Assembly (NCBI RefSeq): GCF_029784165.1
Contig: NC_073695.1
Coordinates: 247,875,589-247,939,588, forward strand
Length of the DNA stretch: 64,000 bases
Direction: 5' to 3'
Source of the DNA: Wyeomyia smithii
Lineage: Eukaryota; Arthropoda; Insecta; Diptera; Culicidae
Both the position numbers and the translations under genes were made by a program. Every line of letters begins with the position of its first letter. The stretch's first letter is position 1. The notes under the pieces were generated by a model. That model saw only the letters and a list, made by a program, of their open reading frames with translations, made no database searches and had not been told where the DNA came from. Positions 11,615-24,242 of this stretch are shown here, piece after piece.

Positions 11615-14600
11615 CAGACAGACAGACAGACTAGCAGGCTAGAGCCGGGGTGACTCGTGCTGTATCAAGAAGTCGTCTCCATTCAACTCGGTTCTGGGCT
11701 GTATGACGCCATGCTCCCAGGCGTCTTATCACTCGTAGGTCACTTTCAATCTGATCAAGCCATCGTGTACGCTGTGCTCCTCTGTTTCTGGTGCCGGAGG
11801 GGTTACTGAAGAGGCTCGTTTTAACCGGGTTGTCGTCCGGCATCCTTGCGACGTGTCCGGCCCATCGCAATCTGTTAACTTTGATCAGATGTGCAATGGG
11901 GGTCTCTCCTAGCAGCGCGTGCAGCTCATCGTTCATGCGCCTACGCCATTATCCGTCTTCAGTACTCCACCGTAGATGGTTCGCAGCACCTTCCGTTCGA
12001 AAACTCCAAGGGCGTTGAGGTCCTCTGGGAGCAGTATTGTCGTCTCTAGCCCATAGAGGACTACCGGTCTAACTAGTGTTTTGTAAGTTTCAACTTTGTA
12101 CGGCGGCGCACTCGATTGGATCTCATTGTCTTACGAAGTGCAAAGTAGGCACGATTTCCCGCTTGAATACGTCTCCGGATCTCGTTGCTGGTGTTGTTGT
12201 CAGCGGTCACCAGCGATCCTAAGTACACGAACTCGTCCACCACCTCAAGCTCTTCGCCGTCTACGGTGATCCGAGGTGGGAGGCTGACATTGTTCCCCTA
12301 GGAGTCTCTTCCCTTCATATACTTAGTTTTCGACGCATTGATCAGCAGTCCAATGCGCTTAGCTTCCGCTTTCAGTCTGGTGTAGGTTTCCTCCACCGTC
12401 GCAAAGTTTCGTGCTATTATGTCGAAGTCATCAGCGAAGCCGTAAAGCTGAACCCGTTTCGTAAAAATCGTACCACTCGTGTCGATGCCCGCTCTTCGTA
12501 AAACACCTTCGAGGGCGATGTTAAAAATCAAACAAGAGAGTCCATCACCTTGTCTCAACCCTCGGCATGTCTTGAAGGGACTCGAGAGCATCCCCGGGAC
12601 ACGCACTTAACACATCACACGGTTCATGGTAGCCTTGATCAGCCGCGTCAGTTTATCCGGGGAGATATTCTCGTTCTCGTGCATGATCTGCCATAGCTGT
12701 TCTCGATCAACTGTATCATAGGCTGCCTTGAAGTCGATAAAAATGTGATGCGTGGACACGTTCTACTCACGACATTTTTGCAAAATCTGTCGGATTCAAA
12801 AAAAAAAATGGTCCGTGGTGGCGCGGGCTCTCATGAAACCCGCCTGGTACTGCCCCACGAACCTCCTTGTTAAAGGTGTTAGACGTTGGAATAGAACTTG
12901 GGAGAGTATTTTATATGCAGCGTTTACAAGCGTAATGCCACGATAATTGCAGCACTTTAGCTTGTCGCCCTTCTTATAGATGGGGCAGACGACTCCCTCC
13001 ATCCACTCTTCCGGCAGTTTTTCCTCTTCCCAGATCTTGGAAATAACCCAGTGTAGTGCTCTAGCAAGCGTTACTTTACCATGTTTGTAGAGCTCGCCTG
13101 GCAGGCCGACTTTGCCGGTGGGTTTGTTGTTCTTCAGCCTCCCAATCTCCCGCTGAATTTCGTGAAGATCGGGGGCTAATACCCGGTCATCTACTGCTGG
13201 CACTCCCAGGTCCGTTCCAGTTCCGCTTCTGTTTGTTGCATCGTCATTCAGATGTTCAACGAAGTGCTGCATCCACCTGTCGACCACCTCGCTGTCGTTC
13301 GTGATGAGGTTACCTTCCATATCCTTGCAAAAGGCGGCTCGCGGCACATAGCCTTTACGGGATTGGTTAACCTTTTCGTAGAACTTTCGCGTCTCATTAG
13401 CAGTGAACAGCTCTTCTAGCTCTTCATGGTCACGATCCTCTTGCTGGCGCTATTTACGTCTCAGGATCGTGGTCATGTCGTTCCTTGCCCGTCTGTATTT
13501 GACCAGGTTCTCTCTCGTCCTTACCCTTTGGTAATTACCCAGGTCCGGTTATTCTCTGACACCGCTGCCTGGCATTCTCCATCATACCAATCGTTTCTGC
13601 CACTCGGCGCCTCTTTTCCTAGTGTCGTTGTCGCGGATTCCCTAATGGCCGTGCGGATCATGGTCCAAACATCCTCGAGAGAAGCTGCGCCGAGCTCCTC
13701 TGCCGTGGGTAGTGCCGCTTCAAGCTGTTGTGCGTAGACTTCGGCAGCTTGCGGGTCCCGTAGCTGCTTGATGTTGAGCCGCGGGGATCGGCTCTGTCGT
13801 GACTGGTAGACAGTCGACAGTTTTAAGCGCATACAAACCACTACTAAGTAGTGGTCCGAGTCAATGTCCGCACCTCGGTAGGTGCGAATGTTGGTGATTT
13901 CTGAGAAAAATCGTCCTTCGATGAGCACATAGTCAATTTGGTTCGTTGTTTGTTGGTCAGGTGATTTCCAAGTGGCTTTGTGGATGTCCTTGCGGGGGAA
14001 AAATGTACTTCGGACTATCATTCCTCGGGAAGCTGCAAAGTTGACACATCTTTGGCCGTTGTTGCTCATTTCGGTGTGCAGACTTTCGTGTCCGATCACC
14101 GGTTTATACAAGTCTTCCCTTCCGATTTGAGCGTTCATATCCCCGATGACGATCTTGATGTCCCGCTGCGAGCAGCTGTCGTAGACGTCCTCCAGCTGCG
14201 CGTAGAAGGCTTTCTTTTCGCCATCGGGTTTTCCTTCATGCGGGCAGTGCACATTGATGATGGAGTAATTGTAGAACCGGCCTTTAATTCTCAATACACA
14301 CATCCTGTCGCTGATCGCCTGCTACTTGATCACACGACTTTGCATCTTGCCCAACACAATTTCATTTGTTGTGCCGCCGCTCTGGTAGTACTGGGCCCTG
14401 CGGCCACACATCCTCCGTACAGTTTCTCCTTTCCGACAAAGTTCCTGCAGCGCTACGATGCCGAAGTGACGGGGTTCCAACTGATCCAGTAGGATCCTGT
14501 CGCCACCCGGGATGTTCAGCGTTCTACAGTTCCATGTTCCTTGTTTCCACTCAGTATGTGCAATAAGTGCATTATGCTTTCCATACAGTTGATGCGTTAT

Positions 14601-14660
14601 GAATTTTGCTTCGCATAAACTGTAATTTGCAGGCTGAGGAAATACCTGTGTGTTCCACAT
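11615..14660 (-). pseudogene. Nearly full-length but dead RTE-like LINE (endonuclease + RT)
   Basis: Minus-strand pieces follow in polyprotein order. The apurinic-type endonuclease spans about 14620-13780, with WNCRTLNI, ALQEL, GDMNAQIG and SDHYLVV motifs giving the Asn, Glu, Asp/Asn and terminal Asp-His signature. An RT follows (13347-12298) with CPIYKKGDKLKCCNYRGITL and FADDFDII, then a C-terminal region at 11936-11631 with RLRWAGHVARMPDD and RTRWLDQ. Breaks include a TAG between the two endonuclease frames (near 14322), loss of frame between 13521 and 13347, and further shifts near 12800 and 12300. The 3' end runs directly into four CAGA units (11615-11630, TCTG on the element's strand), a short tandem tail instead of poly(A), as is usual for RTE elements. 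It is in the same orientation as the decayed copy at 1740-3970, but the two appear to be different families. Confidence 0.8.
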
Positions 14661-17600
14661 TTGATTTTCACGGCAGTTTCGCTAGCGAAAATTTACGCTT
14701 TTTTGCTTGTCAAATTTTTCACTTCTACAGATCTTTAATTTGTTTTATCACAACATCGCATTACAAAAATGACGATTTTTCTGTCCGCATGGAATGCGAA
14801 CGGCCATGCAATGCTGAAGGGAGTTTCAGTGTTTAAAACTCGATTCCAACATTTCACAAATTTTAGCAAGGTTCTCATTTTTATAATTTTGTTGTTTTTT
14901 TAGTGATATTGATTGAATCTCTAGCATTATTTGTTTTGTTTTGATGATTCAAAATCCTGTAAAGAATCAATCTTGAAAAATGGTTGACGACTTTGAAACT
15001 ATCTAAATTATTGACTCAGAACATTCATGGATGTTTGGAAACAGAAGAATCAAACTGTGTTTTTTGTTTCACAGACGTTAGCTGCCAACACAAAACTCAT
15101 GTCCACAGCAGTTGCTGTCAGATTCGCAAAGATAATTTCTCATATTCATGTCATATTTTACCCCAGTAATGGATATGATGATTAATTATTTTTCATTTAT
15201 GCACATCATGTCGCAAACAACCCAACCGAAAGCTACACCAGCGATGATCGTTCGTATGCGAATGTCAACAGGAAAATAATTTCCACAACTTATTGACCTG
15301 TCCGCAATCGTTGAGTCATAGTTTACCGCGCTGCGAAGTGGAAAACTATTCCCCCTCCACCCATATCGCAAAACCAAGGGAGCAGCTGCTTGCAAACAGC
15401 TGCATTTGGCAAAAATTCATCCCTCGTTTAAAGTTGAGTGCCATAATTATCTTCCACCCGTCCAAAGCGGCTGTCGTGGTACCACCAGCTGATAAATAGC
15501 AGAAAAACTCTCCGTGTTCGTCGGATTTCCGCAAACAGAAGGAATCAGCTGCAATTTATCCCCCCCCCTCTCTCTCTCTCACTCTTCTACCCCAGTCGGT
15601 GTCTAGCTAATGGACCAGCAGCATCCAGTGCTCTCGAAAGCGACGACAGTCGAGCGCACTGATTTAAATCAAAACCTTGGCAAACACGGTGGCTCGTTGT
15701 CGTCCGAATGAACCGGAAATCGGTGCGAGATTTCCAAGTGCCCATCGCCTTTTTCGCCACGACACGACGCCGCCGGGCGAGGGACCATCCATCGCTGCTC
15801 TGCTGCGGTATGTCTTAGGGAGTGCAGAAATTTGTACATCACTAACGACGTGGTGAAAAATGATCGCAAAAAAAATTCCAATCACATCACGGAAATTGGT
15901 TTTCATAACATCCGGCCAAGACGGCAATGGTTTGGCACTCGTTTGCGGCTGTTGGCTGCTGACGGCGGTCAGCAAATGGCAAGCGCACAGGTGAGCACGG
16001 AGGAAAATTCTGCACGTGGGAAGCTGCCGGTGCCGTTAGTGATGAAAGAGCGTAATTCCCCATGGTGCATTGCGCTCTGGCTCATCCGACGGAAGCAACA
16101 TAATTTCCCGGACACCTATTTCTTTGCTCATCGTCAGACCAGGTGGCCCAGTTCCGATTTTTACCAACGATTGACGATCTGGGAACTGCTGGCTGAGACG
16201 TCCGCAGCATCAGCTTGGGGCTGTTTAAGACATTTCCTTCGCCGAAACGAGGGATACTTCTTCTAATGTTTTCGGTTGTCATGCGGCACAGCTGTTAACG
16301 TTAAAGATTGCTAGTATTGCTGGTAGCTAAAATCAAAAATGTTTTGATTGAAATTCCAATGAATCCATATTTAAACACATATTTTCTCCCTCCAGTCATG
16401 CTTTTTGTTCTGTCTGGTCGATTCACGTTGGCAGCTTCCAGACAGCCGTGGAATGGGGCCGCAAAGGTTTCAAGTTCCAAAAAGAGGTTGTCGATATTGT
16501 TGGAAAGTGATCGAACTTGAGCCTGAAATTGAAAATAAACATCAGAGCATTGAGGTACAAAACAGGTATTTAAAACAACTAAATTCCGAGATTCTTATTA
16601 TTATTTAAAATTCATCCAAACATTATGGATCCAAAAACGAAACCATCTGGCAGAATCCTATGCACGGTTATGAGCTTCCAAATCCGATTCTGGTTTTATC
16701 CTCCGTACACCACCACCCCACAGCAGACAGTCGAATGGTCGATGGCTTCATTCGACCGTTCAATGAGCCGTTCTCGAGAGCACCAGAAGCCAAATGGCAA
16801 CAAAACGTAGTTTTTTCTGCATTATTGAAAAAAAAAATCCTTTCCATTCACTCCGGAGAGCATCCCGATTGGAGTACGCTGCTGATGCGTGGCTATCCAT
16901 TTCCAGTCGAGCACTTCAGCAACCGGGGGAAAAGCTCGACAGCGATGCGTTCGATCACTCACCCACCGGATCCACCCTTTTCTCTCATGCCGTCCTGCAG
17001 CTGCTACCTGTATGCATTCTCAAGCCGCCGCCCGTCATCGATAATGATGGAGATGGAAATGCTGAATAACGAACGTTCGTTGCACTTCTCCTCCGGCCAG
17101 GTGGAACAAAAATCCGGCACATTTGCAGTTGTGTGGGCCTCTTCGGTCGGTTGGGACTGGCGCGCCCGATCCTTGAGTGCACTTTGCCTTTCAGTAAATA
17201 TCCTCGCTTGAATCGACTTTTCCCGGTTTTTTTTTCTGCCTAGCGCCAGTTGATTACACTCTTAAGTATGGCAAAAATCGGTGCAGCGCTGGGACGCTTC
17301 GGCAGAACCAATATCGGAGAACTGCAGCAGCTGGGAGATCACATCCGAAGGGGTCAAATTGAATTTCCACGGGCACCGATGGAGACGAGTGGTTTCTGTT
17401 ATACCTGCTTGGCTTTTGTGGTTAGCCTCCCGGTAGAAGGAAAACGGCAGGCAGCCACAACCGAACAGAACCGCAGCTGGCAGCTCAGGTGAATTGAATT
17501 AGTTTTCGGGATAATGGTTCGATGAATACTTTATACCGACCTGAATGGGCAGAAAGCGTTCTTCAAAAGCGATCCATTTCTGAAAAGGATATCGAACTGA

Positions 17601-17783
17601 ATGGGAGAGCAAAATTCCTAGATGAAAAATTATGGAGGCTAATTTAAATATGGTTTGCATTGCCGATTTTCAATAGCCTATCTTCGGTGAACGTATGCGG
17701 TCAATGTTGGTGAAACGAAAGAGTGAACAATGCTTCTGGAGCGTGAAAATAATCCGATAATATTTTCTCCGCTTTTATTTCAG
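14661..17783. other. Mostly unique sequence upstream of the first visible tetraspanin exon
   Basis: Less AT-rich and less repetitive than the rest of the window, with a C-then-CT tract at about 15559-15585. It should be intron or upstream regulatory sequence of the tetraspanin gene, because the 17784 exon begins mid-protein and must follow earlier exons. I searched it for the expected first and second transmembrane segments of a tetraspanin and found none, so the 5' exons probably lie outside the window. A 183-codon plus-strand open frame at 16660-17211 resembles nothing I know and has no exon-like context. Confidence 0.5.
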
Positions 17784-17960
17784 TTTATCGGCACCCAAGT
17801 GTTTCTGTTTATCGTAACCGTGGCCGGATCGGCCATCATCTTGGACTTCTCAACCGTGAACTCCAGCATCCAGCCGCTGATCCGCCAAACCATGATTCGC
17901 TTCATTATGACCTCAGAGGATCCACGCTCGTCTGCCGCACTCAAACTGATCCAGGAAAAT
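17784..17960 (+). CDS. Tsp2A: Tetraspanin (Tsp2A-like), internal exon: third membrane helix and start of large loop
   Basis: Fifty-nine codons in phase 0, bounded by TTTATTTCAG before 17784 and GTAAGT at 17961. The translation opens FIGTQVFLFIVTVAGSAIIL, a hydrophobic helix matching transmembrane segment 3, followed by NSSIQPLIRQTM of the large extracellular loop, and closes KLIQEN. Joined to the 36192 exon it gives EN-IGCCG, the tetraspanin hallmark, with both junctions in phase 0. Tetraspanins are four-pass membrane proteins that organise membrane microdomains. Drosophila Tsp2A acts in smooth septate junctions of the gut epithelium, and assignment to Tsp2A is from remembered similarity across all three exons. 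Upstream exons for membrane segments 1 and 2 are absent from the window. Confidence 0.85.
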
Positions 17961-19009
17961 GTAAGTTTTTTTTTACCACTAGCTCAAACAATTTGAAATT
18001 CAATCCACTGTTATTAAACGCCTATATTGACACCAAACCCGCTAATGGATCTTGTCGAATAAACACGGTAAAAGGATGGAAAAAATATGTCTAGATTTAT
18101 AGGATATTTATCTAACAGACGCATTAACCAAACAAAACCTGGTACCGATAATTTCGGTAGAATTCCGATTTGCAAAACATGCGCAACAAAATAATGGTTC
18201 CGATCGGTTGGCAAAGTTTTGCAAAACAATTATTGAGAAAGGTCAACAACTTTGGCAGAGGGGAGGTGTATTAATTACGAAGTTTGTTTTGAAGTGAAAA
18301 CAAAAACTTGTGTATCGAAAGTTTGATATTTTATCCTTGAGTACTGATGAGCGATACTGTCAGCAAAAGAAACAAAATGGTTGACCGAGCACCATTGTCG
18401 TAAGTATTTTATGACGAAATGAGCAGACAAATCAAGTGAAAAGTTTGGAGCTATCACCAGATTTACGACACTCTATACAAACTTCATTCATAAAAACATA
18501 CTGAAATGATAGAAAAGTGGCATTAAAAGTTATGACGATCCAACAGCAAAAAGTAAAAAGACCAAAAAAAAAGAAAATTCTAAAAATTTAGTAAAACATT
18601 AGTTTATAAGTTGAAGAGTTGAATAATTGAAAATTAAGAAAGTTATGATATCACAAATAAAGTTAAAAAGTTGAGTGAAAAATAAAAAGTTGAAAATCTA
18701 GATCTCTCTGAAATTGAAAACTATTCTAAACTCTATTGGTTTTGAAAAGAGAAACGGTTTGAAAGTTGAAAGTTCGAATATAATACAATGAAAAACTTAA
18801 CAATTGGAAACAGAAAATATTAAAAGACAGCTTTAAGAAACTTAAAAAGTTTGGTATTTATAAATAAACAAAAACAGTCAAAATGGTTACGTGATCAGGG
18901 GATAGGAAAATTGAAGATGGAAAAAAGGTCCCAAGTAACGAAATTATAAAGTTAAAAGTGTAACAAGCTGCGCAAAAAAAATAACGGAATAAAAATTTAA
19001 GTTAAAAAG

Positions 19010-21270
19010 TTAAGAAAGTAGCAAGTTCGAAAATTGAAATATGTAAATGTAGAGAGTTGATAAGTTGAGAAGTTGAAAAGTTATTATTTTAATATATTGT
19101 AAATTAAAATTGGAAAAGTAAAAAAAGGAAAAAACATGAAGAGTGAAATATTTAAAAAGTAAACTACAAAATCTCAAAAGATGAAGTTGAAGTTATACAT
19201 ATAAAAAGGCAAAAAAAAAACAAAAACAGCAAATGTAAGAAAGTTTAAAAAAAGTCATCAAACCAAAGCAATAAATTGTTTATGAGTTAAAACAATAAAA
19301 ACTTTTCAGGCCAAAAAGTAAACAGCGTGAAAAGTTTAAAGGTCGAGAATCAGAAGAGTTTTATGCCGAACAGTTCAACAGATGAAAAATTGAAAAAGGG
19401 AAACAGTAAAATGATAACGAGTCAAGAAATCATAAAGTTGAAAATTTGGAAAGTTGAAAAATTATATAAAAATTCAACATTGCACAAAGTTAACAAGTAA
19501 AGAGGAGTAAAAAAAGATATTATAAAGTTAACTATTCAATTGGAAAAATTGAAACATATTAAGATCAAGAGGTAAGTCTGTGGAAATTTATAATAAAACT
19601 GAGATATTAGACGGATGAAAAAACAAAAAAGCTTAAAAGTTAACAATCAAATGAAAATTTAAAAAATTAGTCCGTAAGTTGTAACATTCAAGAGTTAACA
19701 GATTAAAACCACATAAAATTTAAAAATGAAAAAGTTAAAAATTATTTAAGTTGGGAAATTGAAAGTAACATTCAATGGAATATTCAACTATTGAATATTT
19801 TTATATATTTATTAACATAGATAGACTTATATAGATATAACTGTTTTGACTTTTTTGAACTTTATGTTAGCATTCTTTTTTATCAATTTATCAAAAAACA
19901 ATAAGATAAAAAGATGAAGAAATTTAAATCGTTCAAGTTAAAATGTCGAAGCTCACCTCTTAAAATAATAAAAAGTTTAAAAGAGTTAAGAAAGAAAGAA
20001 AAGAGAGAACAGTTTAAAAATGAAAAGAGAACTTTAAGTTAATTAACATGACAAATTATTATTTTGTCAAAAAGTAGAAAGAGTAAAACAACATAAAATA
20101 AATATTTGATCAAGTTAAAAGTAGAACATTTGAAAAACGGAAAAGGAAAAGAGTGAAAAAGATAAAAAGCTTGAAAGTTGGGAAGTGGAAATGTTATTCA
20201 AATATTCAAAACCTTACAAAAAAAGTAAATTGGAAAATAATAAAATAAATAAATATTTAATATTTGGTGACAATTCTGAAAATGTTGGCACAGGGGAAAT
20301 TTTTTTTTTACATTGTATATATTTTTTGTTAAACCGCAGTGTTATTACCCACAACTTTGCTGAGGACACAATTTTAATCAAACAAGCCGTTTTACTAATA
20401 TAGAAAATTTTATCTATCGGTAACATTTTAGGGAAAGCCAGCAGTAGAGAGCCAACATAAACAGCGGATATCATAAAATGACCTTATTATCAAGAAGGAA
20501 CAACTGTTGAAAGTTTCAGTCAAATCGAAAATGGTCGATCGGAATCGATTTGGAAAGTAGCATAGAATGACTCAATAAGTTTCAAGGTTAAATGGTAAGA
20601 ATTTTTTAAATTCAATAACTCAAACAGTTAAAAAGTCAACAAGTTCAAAAATTAAAATAGATAAAAAGGTAAAACGTTCGAAAACTGATATATAAATAAT
20701 AAGGAATTGATAAGGTAAGAAGGGAAAAAGTTAATATTTCAATATGTTGAAACATAAAAACTTAAAAAGTTAAAGACAAAAAACATTGAAAAGGGAATTT
20801 TTCAAAATAAAAAAAATAAAGAAAAAAGGATTCAAAAGAGGAAGTTGAAGCTAATAGGATAAAAAGTCAAGAGAACAAAAACAGTAAATGTACAAAAGTT
20901 CAAAAGTCACAAAATTATTAAGTCGAAGCGAAAAACAGTTGATAAGTTAAAAGGTCAGGAATTAAAAAGTCATTAAGGCCAAAAAGTGAACAAATTAAAA
21001 GGGTAAAAGAATCAGTAGAGTATTAAGTCGAACAGTTTAACAGTTGAAAAATCAAAAAGGGAAAAAGTAAAAAGATAGTGAGTATATCTTGATTCGTAAA
21101 GTTGAACATTTTGAAAGTCTTAAAATTTGATACAAATTCAACATTGTGTAAAATTAGCAAGTTGAGAAAAGTTGAAAAAAAAATAAAAATTTAAAACGGT
21201 ACCCATTTAATTATAAAATCAAAACAAATAAGATAGAGAGGTAAGTGGGAAAAAATTCAAACAAAAATTC
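19010..21270 (+). repeat. Diverged tandem duplication, period about 1.66 kb
   Basis: Blocks recur in the same order in two copies: GAAGTTGAAG at 19183 and 20841, AATTCAACATTG at 19471 and 21135, and matching stretches around AAAAACAGCAAATGTA / AAAAACAGTAAATGTA and AAGAGGTAAGTCTG / AGAGAGGTAAGTGGG. Offsets of 1658 and 1664 bp agree. Copies are heavily diverged, so the duplication is old. Confidence 0.7.
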
Positions 21271-21793
21271 AAATATTGAAAAGATGAAAGACAAGACTTT
21301 AAGAAGTTGAAAATTAAAAAAATAATAATTGAAAAATTAAGTCAAAAAGAAGGAAAATTCAAGGGTTAACATAATCAAAAATTTAAAACAAAAAAACTTT
21401 GAACTAAAAAAAATTAAAATAAAGCATGAAATTCAATTAAATGTTTAACTTTAAATTGAAAAAAATTAAGTTTTTTTTTCTTCTAAAAAGTCGAAGAGAG
21501 GAGTTGAAAATAGTAAAAAGTTTAAAAGAGGTCGAAGAGACAGTAAAGAGAGGAAACTTTAAAAATGAAAAAATGAATGAAAAAACAATTGAAAACAATT
21601 AAGATGACAAAAAAATAAGTTAAAACATAAAAGAAGGATTGAATTCAAAATTTAGAAATTCAAAAAAGAAATTGTTGAAAAGTTGAAAAAGTTAAAGTGA
21701 ACAAAAATAAAAATTAAAAAGTAAATATGTGAAAAAAAAGAAAAAAAATGTTAAGAGTAGAACAATGCAAAATAAACTATTTGATGGGTCTAA

Positions 21794-21951
21794 GGCGACA
21801 TCCATAAATTACGTAATACAAAAACCCAATTTTTTGGGTTGAAGATTTTTTGTAACGCTGAACTCACATCCCCCTCCCCTGCGTAGTAAATCGTAACGTT
21901 CAAGCATACCCTCTTCCCCCCTATGAGGTTACGTAATTCACAAACGCCGCC
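21794..21951. mobile_element. 158-bp MITE-like element with GGCG...CGCC ends
   Basis: Left end GGCGACATCCATAAATTACG and right end, reverse-complemented, GGCGGCGTTTGTGAATTACG form imperfect inverted repeats of about 23 bp that both lead into TTACGTAA. TAA flanks both sides (21791-21793 and 21952-21954), a possible 3-bp target duplication. A partial relative (CATCCATAAAATACGTAACG) occurs at about 38486. No coding capacity. Confidence 0.65.
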
Positions 21952-22206
21952 TAAAGGATAAAGAGTGAATAGATCAAAAGTTACTAAGTTCAAAAAGCAG
22001 AATAGAAAAGGGTGGAAAAATGAAAAACTAGAAATTTGAAAGTGGAAATGTTAAAGCTCTGAATTTTGAAAAAGCTTCGAAGTTAAAAAGGTGAATTGAA
22101 AAATTCAACAGCTAAATTGTAAAAAAGTGAACCAGCTGAAAAATCTGGAAATATAAATATCTGAAAGTTCAAAAGCCTAAAAGTTCAAAAATCTGAAATG
22201 GAAAAT

Positions 22207-22526
22207 CACATTGGGATATAATTTTTCATCGCTTAGAACAGATCATTCTCTGCCCAACCACAGAATGAACTTGTTCGATTTCGAGTATATCTCTAATAGG
22301 TTATGGGCCTCCCAATTATTGGACCTAAGCTTTTTCTTGTGTGGCCGTATGAGTTTCGGGAGTTTGACGCCACAGGACAGGTAAAAAATCTAGAACTTAA
22401 GACCGCTAATTTTGAGCACAATGAAAGCGTGCTGGCCCCATAACTCATTAGAGATATACAAGAAATAGGACTAGCTTGTTCTGTGGTTGGGCCATTCTAA
22501 GCAGTGATGAATTGTATCCTAACGTG
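22207..22526. mobile_element. 320-bp foldback/MITE element, copy 1
   Basis: Ends CACATTGGGATA (left) and, reverse-complemented, CACGTTAGGATA (right). The inverted arms continue for about 90 bp through CCCAACCACAGAA, GTATATCTCTAATAGGTTAT and GGGCC. The centre is short and non-coding. A second copy lies at 23373-23665. It is probably non-autonomous, mobilised by an unidentified transposase. Confidence 0.75.
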
Positions 22527-22917
22527 GTTTAAAAAATACATAGCAATACATGTTGTAAATACTTAGTTACAATGAACAATCGGTTTCTATAACTATTGTA
22601 GCGATGTGTTGTATCTTGGAGTTTCAAAACAAGGAAGTAACACATTCAAAAACATAAAAAAGTAGTCGAGTATTCAATTCCAAAAATTGAACAAATAAAA
22701 AGTCAACAAGTTATAAAGTTAGAAAGTTAGAGAGTTGAGAGAAAGTTGAAAAGTTACAGAATTAAGTACAATAAAATATCATCAAATCAAAAAAACAAAG
22801 AAGAAAAAATATTTCAGAGGTAAAATTTTATAAACATAGTAGAAAATCTAATAAACAAAGTTATCTAGTCAAAACATGAATCAGTATTTCAATTAGGTAA
22901 AAGCAAAGCAAAGCCTT

Positions 22918-23373
22918 TTTCCGTGTTGAGTATTTTCGTCACTGCGACCAATTTTTTGATATTTTGTGACATATTCCCCCTCTTTTAATCTTGCTAAGTC
23001 AGGATAACGTATCACTTTTGGAAGTGGTCGTTACAGTATGACCAATAGCATTAGTCCAGTCCGGTATTATACTTCGTATGAAGCGCACAACCGTACTGGG
23101 ATTTGTTCTCCAGATTTCAGAGGGTTCCAGTAGACCCCTTTCGAAGAACTTATATATCTTTTGATAAAAAGTGCTGGACTAGGCATAACAGATGTTCCGA
23201 GTCTGTATGATATGTACGTTTTTTCATAACCTTCAAATGATAACGGCTCGGACAATGCCCTGTTATTAAACCAGTATACGTGCTTCGATCTTTATCTGAA
23301 AGATCCAATATTTTACGAGTCATAGAAACGTTCGGTGTGATGAAACGCTTTGACTGCCTACAGATGAAGGTGT
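22918..23373 (-). mobile_element. 5'-truncated LOA-type LINE copy (3' end only)
   Basis: On the minus strand this matches the last ~450 bp of the LINE at 56690-59316. It covers the end of the ORF2 C-terminus and the 3' UTR, including TTGGTCGCAGTGACGAAAAT and AACACGG just before the 3' A tract (TTTTT at 22917-22921 on the plus strand). Homology begins abruptly at AACACCTTCAT (about 23373). Severe 5' truncation is typical of LINE insertion. Frameshifts make it non-coding. Confidence 0.85.
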
Positions 23374-23665
23374 TACAGAATAACCTAGTTCGATTTCAAG
23401 TATATCTCTAATAGGTTACGGGCCCAGCACACTTCCACTACGCTCCAAATTATTGAACCTAGGATTTTCTTGTGTGGCCGTAAAGGTATCGAAAGTTTGA
23501 CACCCCAGCATAAGGGAAAAAAATCTAGAACCTAAGACCAACAATTTGGAGCGTAGTGGAAGCTTGCTGGGCCCATAACCTATTGGAGATATACTAGTAA
23601 TAGAACTAGCATGTTCTGTGGTTTGGCCATTCTAAGCAATGATAAATGATATTTTTATGTGGTTT
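23373..23665. mobile_element. Foldback/MITE element, copy 2, left end missing
   Basis: Same family as 22207-22526. The inner arms are longer and more perfect here: AGCACACTTCCACTACGCTC pairs with its complement ahead of GGGCCCATAACC. The outer part of the left arm stops at ACAGAA where the LINE fragment begins, so this copy lost its left end through LINE insertion or the duplication junction. Confidence 0.7.
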
Positions 23666-24089
23666 CTAAATCTATGGTAATACATGTTGTAAATACATAG
23701 TTACAACAAACAATCAGTTTCCATAACTATTGTAGCGAAATAATGTATAATTGAACAATTAAAAAGTCCACAAGTTAAAAAGTTCTTTAAGTTAAAGCTC
23801 TTTAAGTTAAAAATCTGAAAAGGTATAAAGTCGAAAAGTTAAAAAGTTGAGAGACAGTTGAAAAGTCACAGAACTGAAAACAATAAAATATCAACAAATC
23901 AAAAAGGAATAAAAGACAAAGATTTCAGAGGTAAAAATTGAATAACCTCTTAAAAAGTTATCTAGTCAAAACATGAATCAATATTTCAATTCGACAGAAG
24001 GAAAAGGTTTAAAATAAGGAATAGAAAAATACAAGGTTAGTTGAGAAGTTTACCAGTAAACTTGTTTGTTTGTCGACTGTAGCGGTTAA

Positions 24090-24242
24090 TTTTGTAGATT
24101 TATCGGCTTAATCAGCCCGTGTATAGAAGCAAAAACGATTTTACGTTTCTTAATCCGACAGTCACCGAAACTGTCGGATTAAGAAACAAAAAATCGTTTT
24201 TGCTTCTATACACGGGCTGATTAAGCCGATAAATCTACAAAA
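24090..24242. repeat. Near-perfect 153-bp hairpin (73-bp arms, 7-base loop)
   Basis: Arm 24090-24162 begins TTTTGTAGATTTATCGGCTT. Arm 24170-24242 is its reverse complement with only two mismatches (AC against TT near 24143). The loop is CACCGAA. TTTACCAGTAAA lies both at 24049-24060 and at 24243-24254, immediately after the right arm, so a segment of 182 bp (24061-24242) looks like an insertion with a 12-bp target duplication. As intronic RNA it would form one long double-stranded stem. Confidence 0.85.

Larger units (their letters stand above)
22207..24001 (+). repeat. 1.1-kb tandem segmental duplication containing the foldback element
   Basis: The block 22273-22905 (foldback plus A-rich flank) is repeated at 23388-24001 at an offset of about 1112-1115 bp. 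Markers shared outside the foldback include AATACATGTTGTAAATAC, CAATAAAATATC at 22769 and 23881, and TCTAGTCAAAACATGAATCA. The LOA-type LINE tail at 22918-23373 sits exactly at the junction. Confidence 0.75.

Noticed and set aside
15832..16266. 144-codon plus-strand open frame as a candidate upstream tetraspanin exon
   Set aside because: It lacks the hydrophobic helices expected of tetraspanin segments 1 and 2, and its frame and splice sites do not join the 17784 exon.
16660..17211. 183-codon plus-strand open frame
   Set aside because: No recognisable domain, no exon-like splice context, and composition like surrounding non-coding sequence. Probably chance in a less AT-rich stretch.
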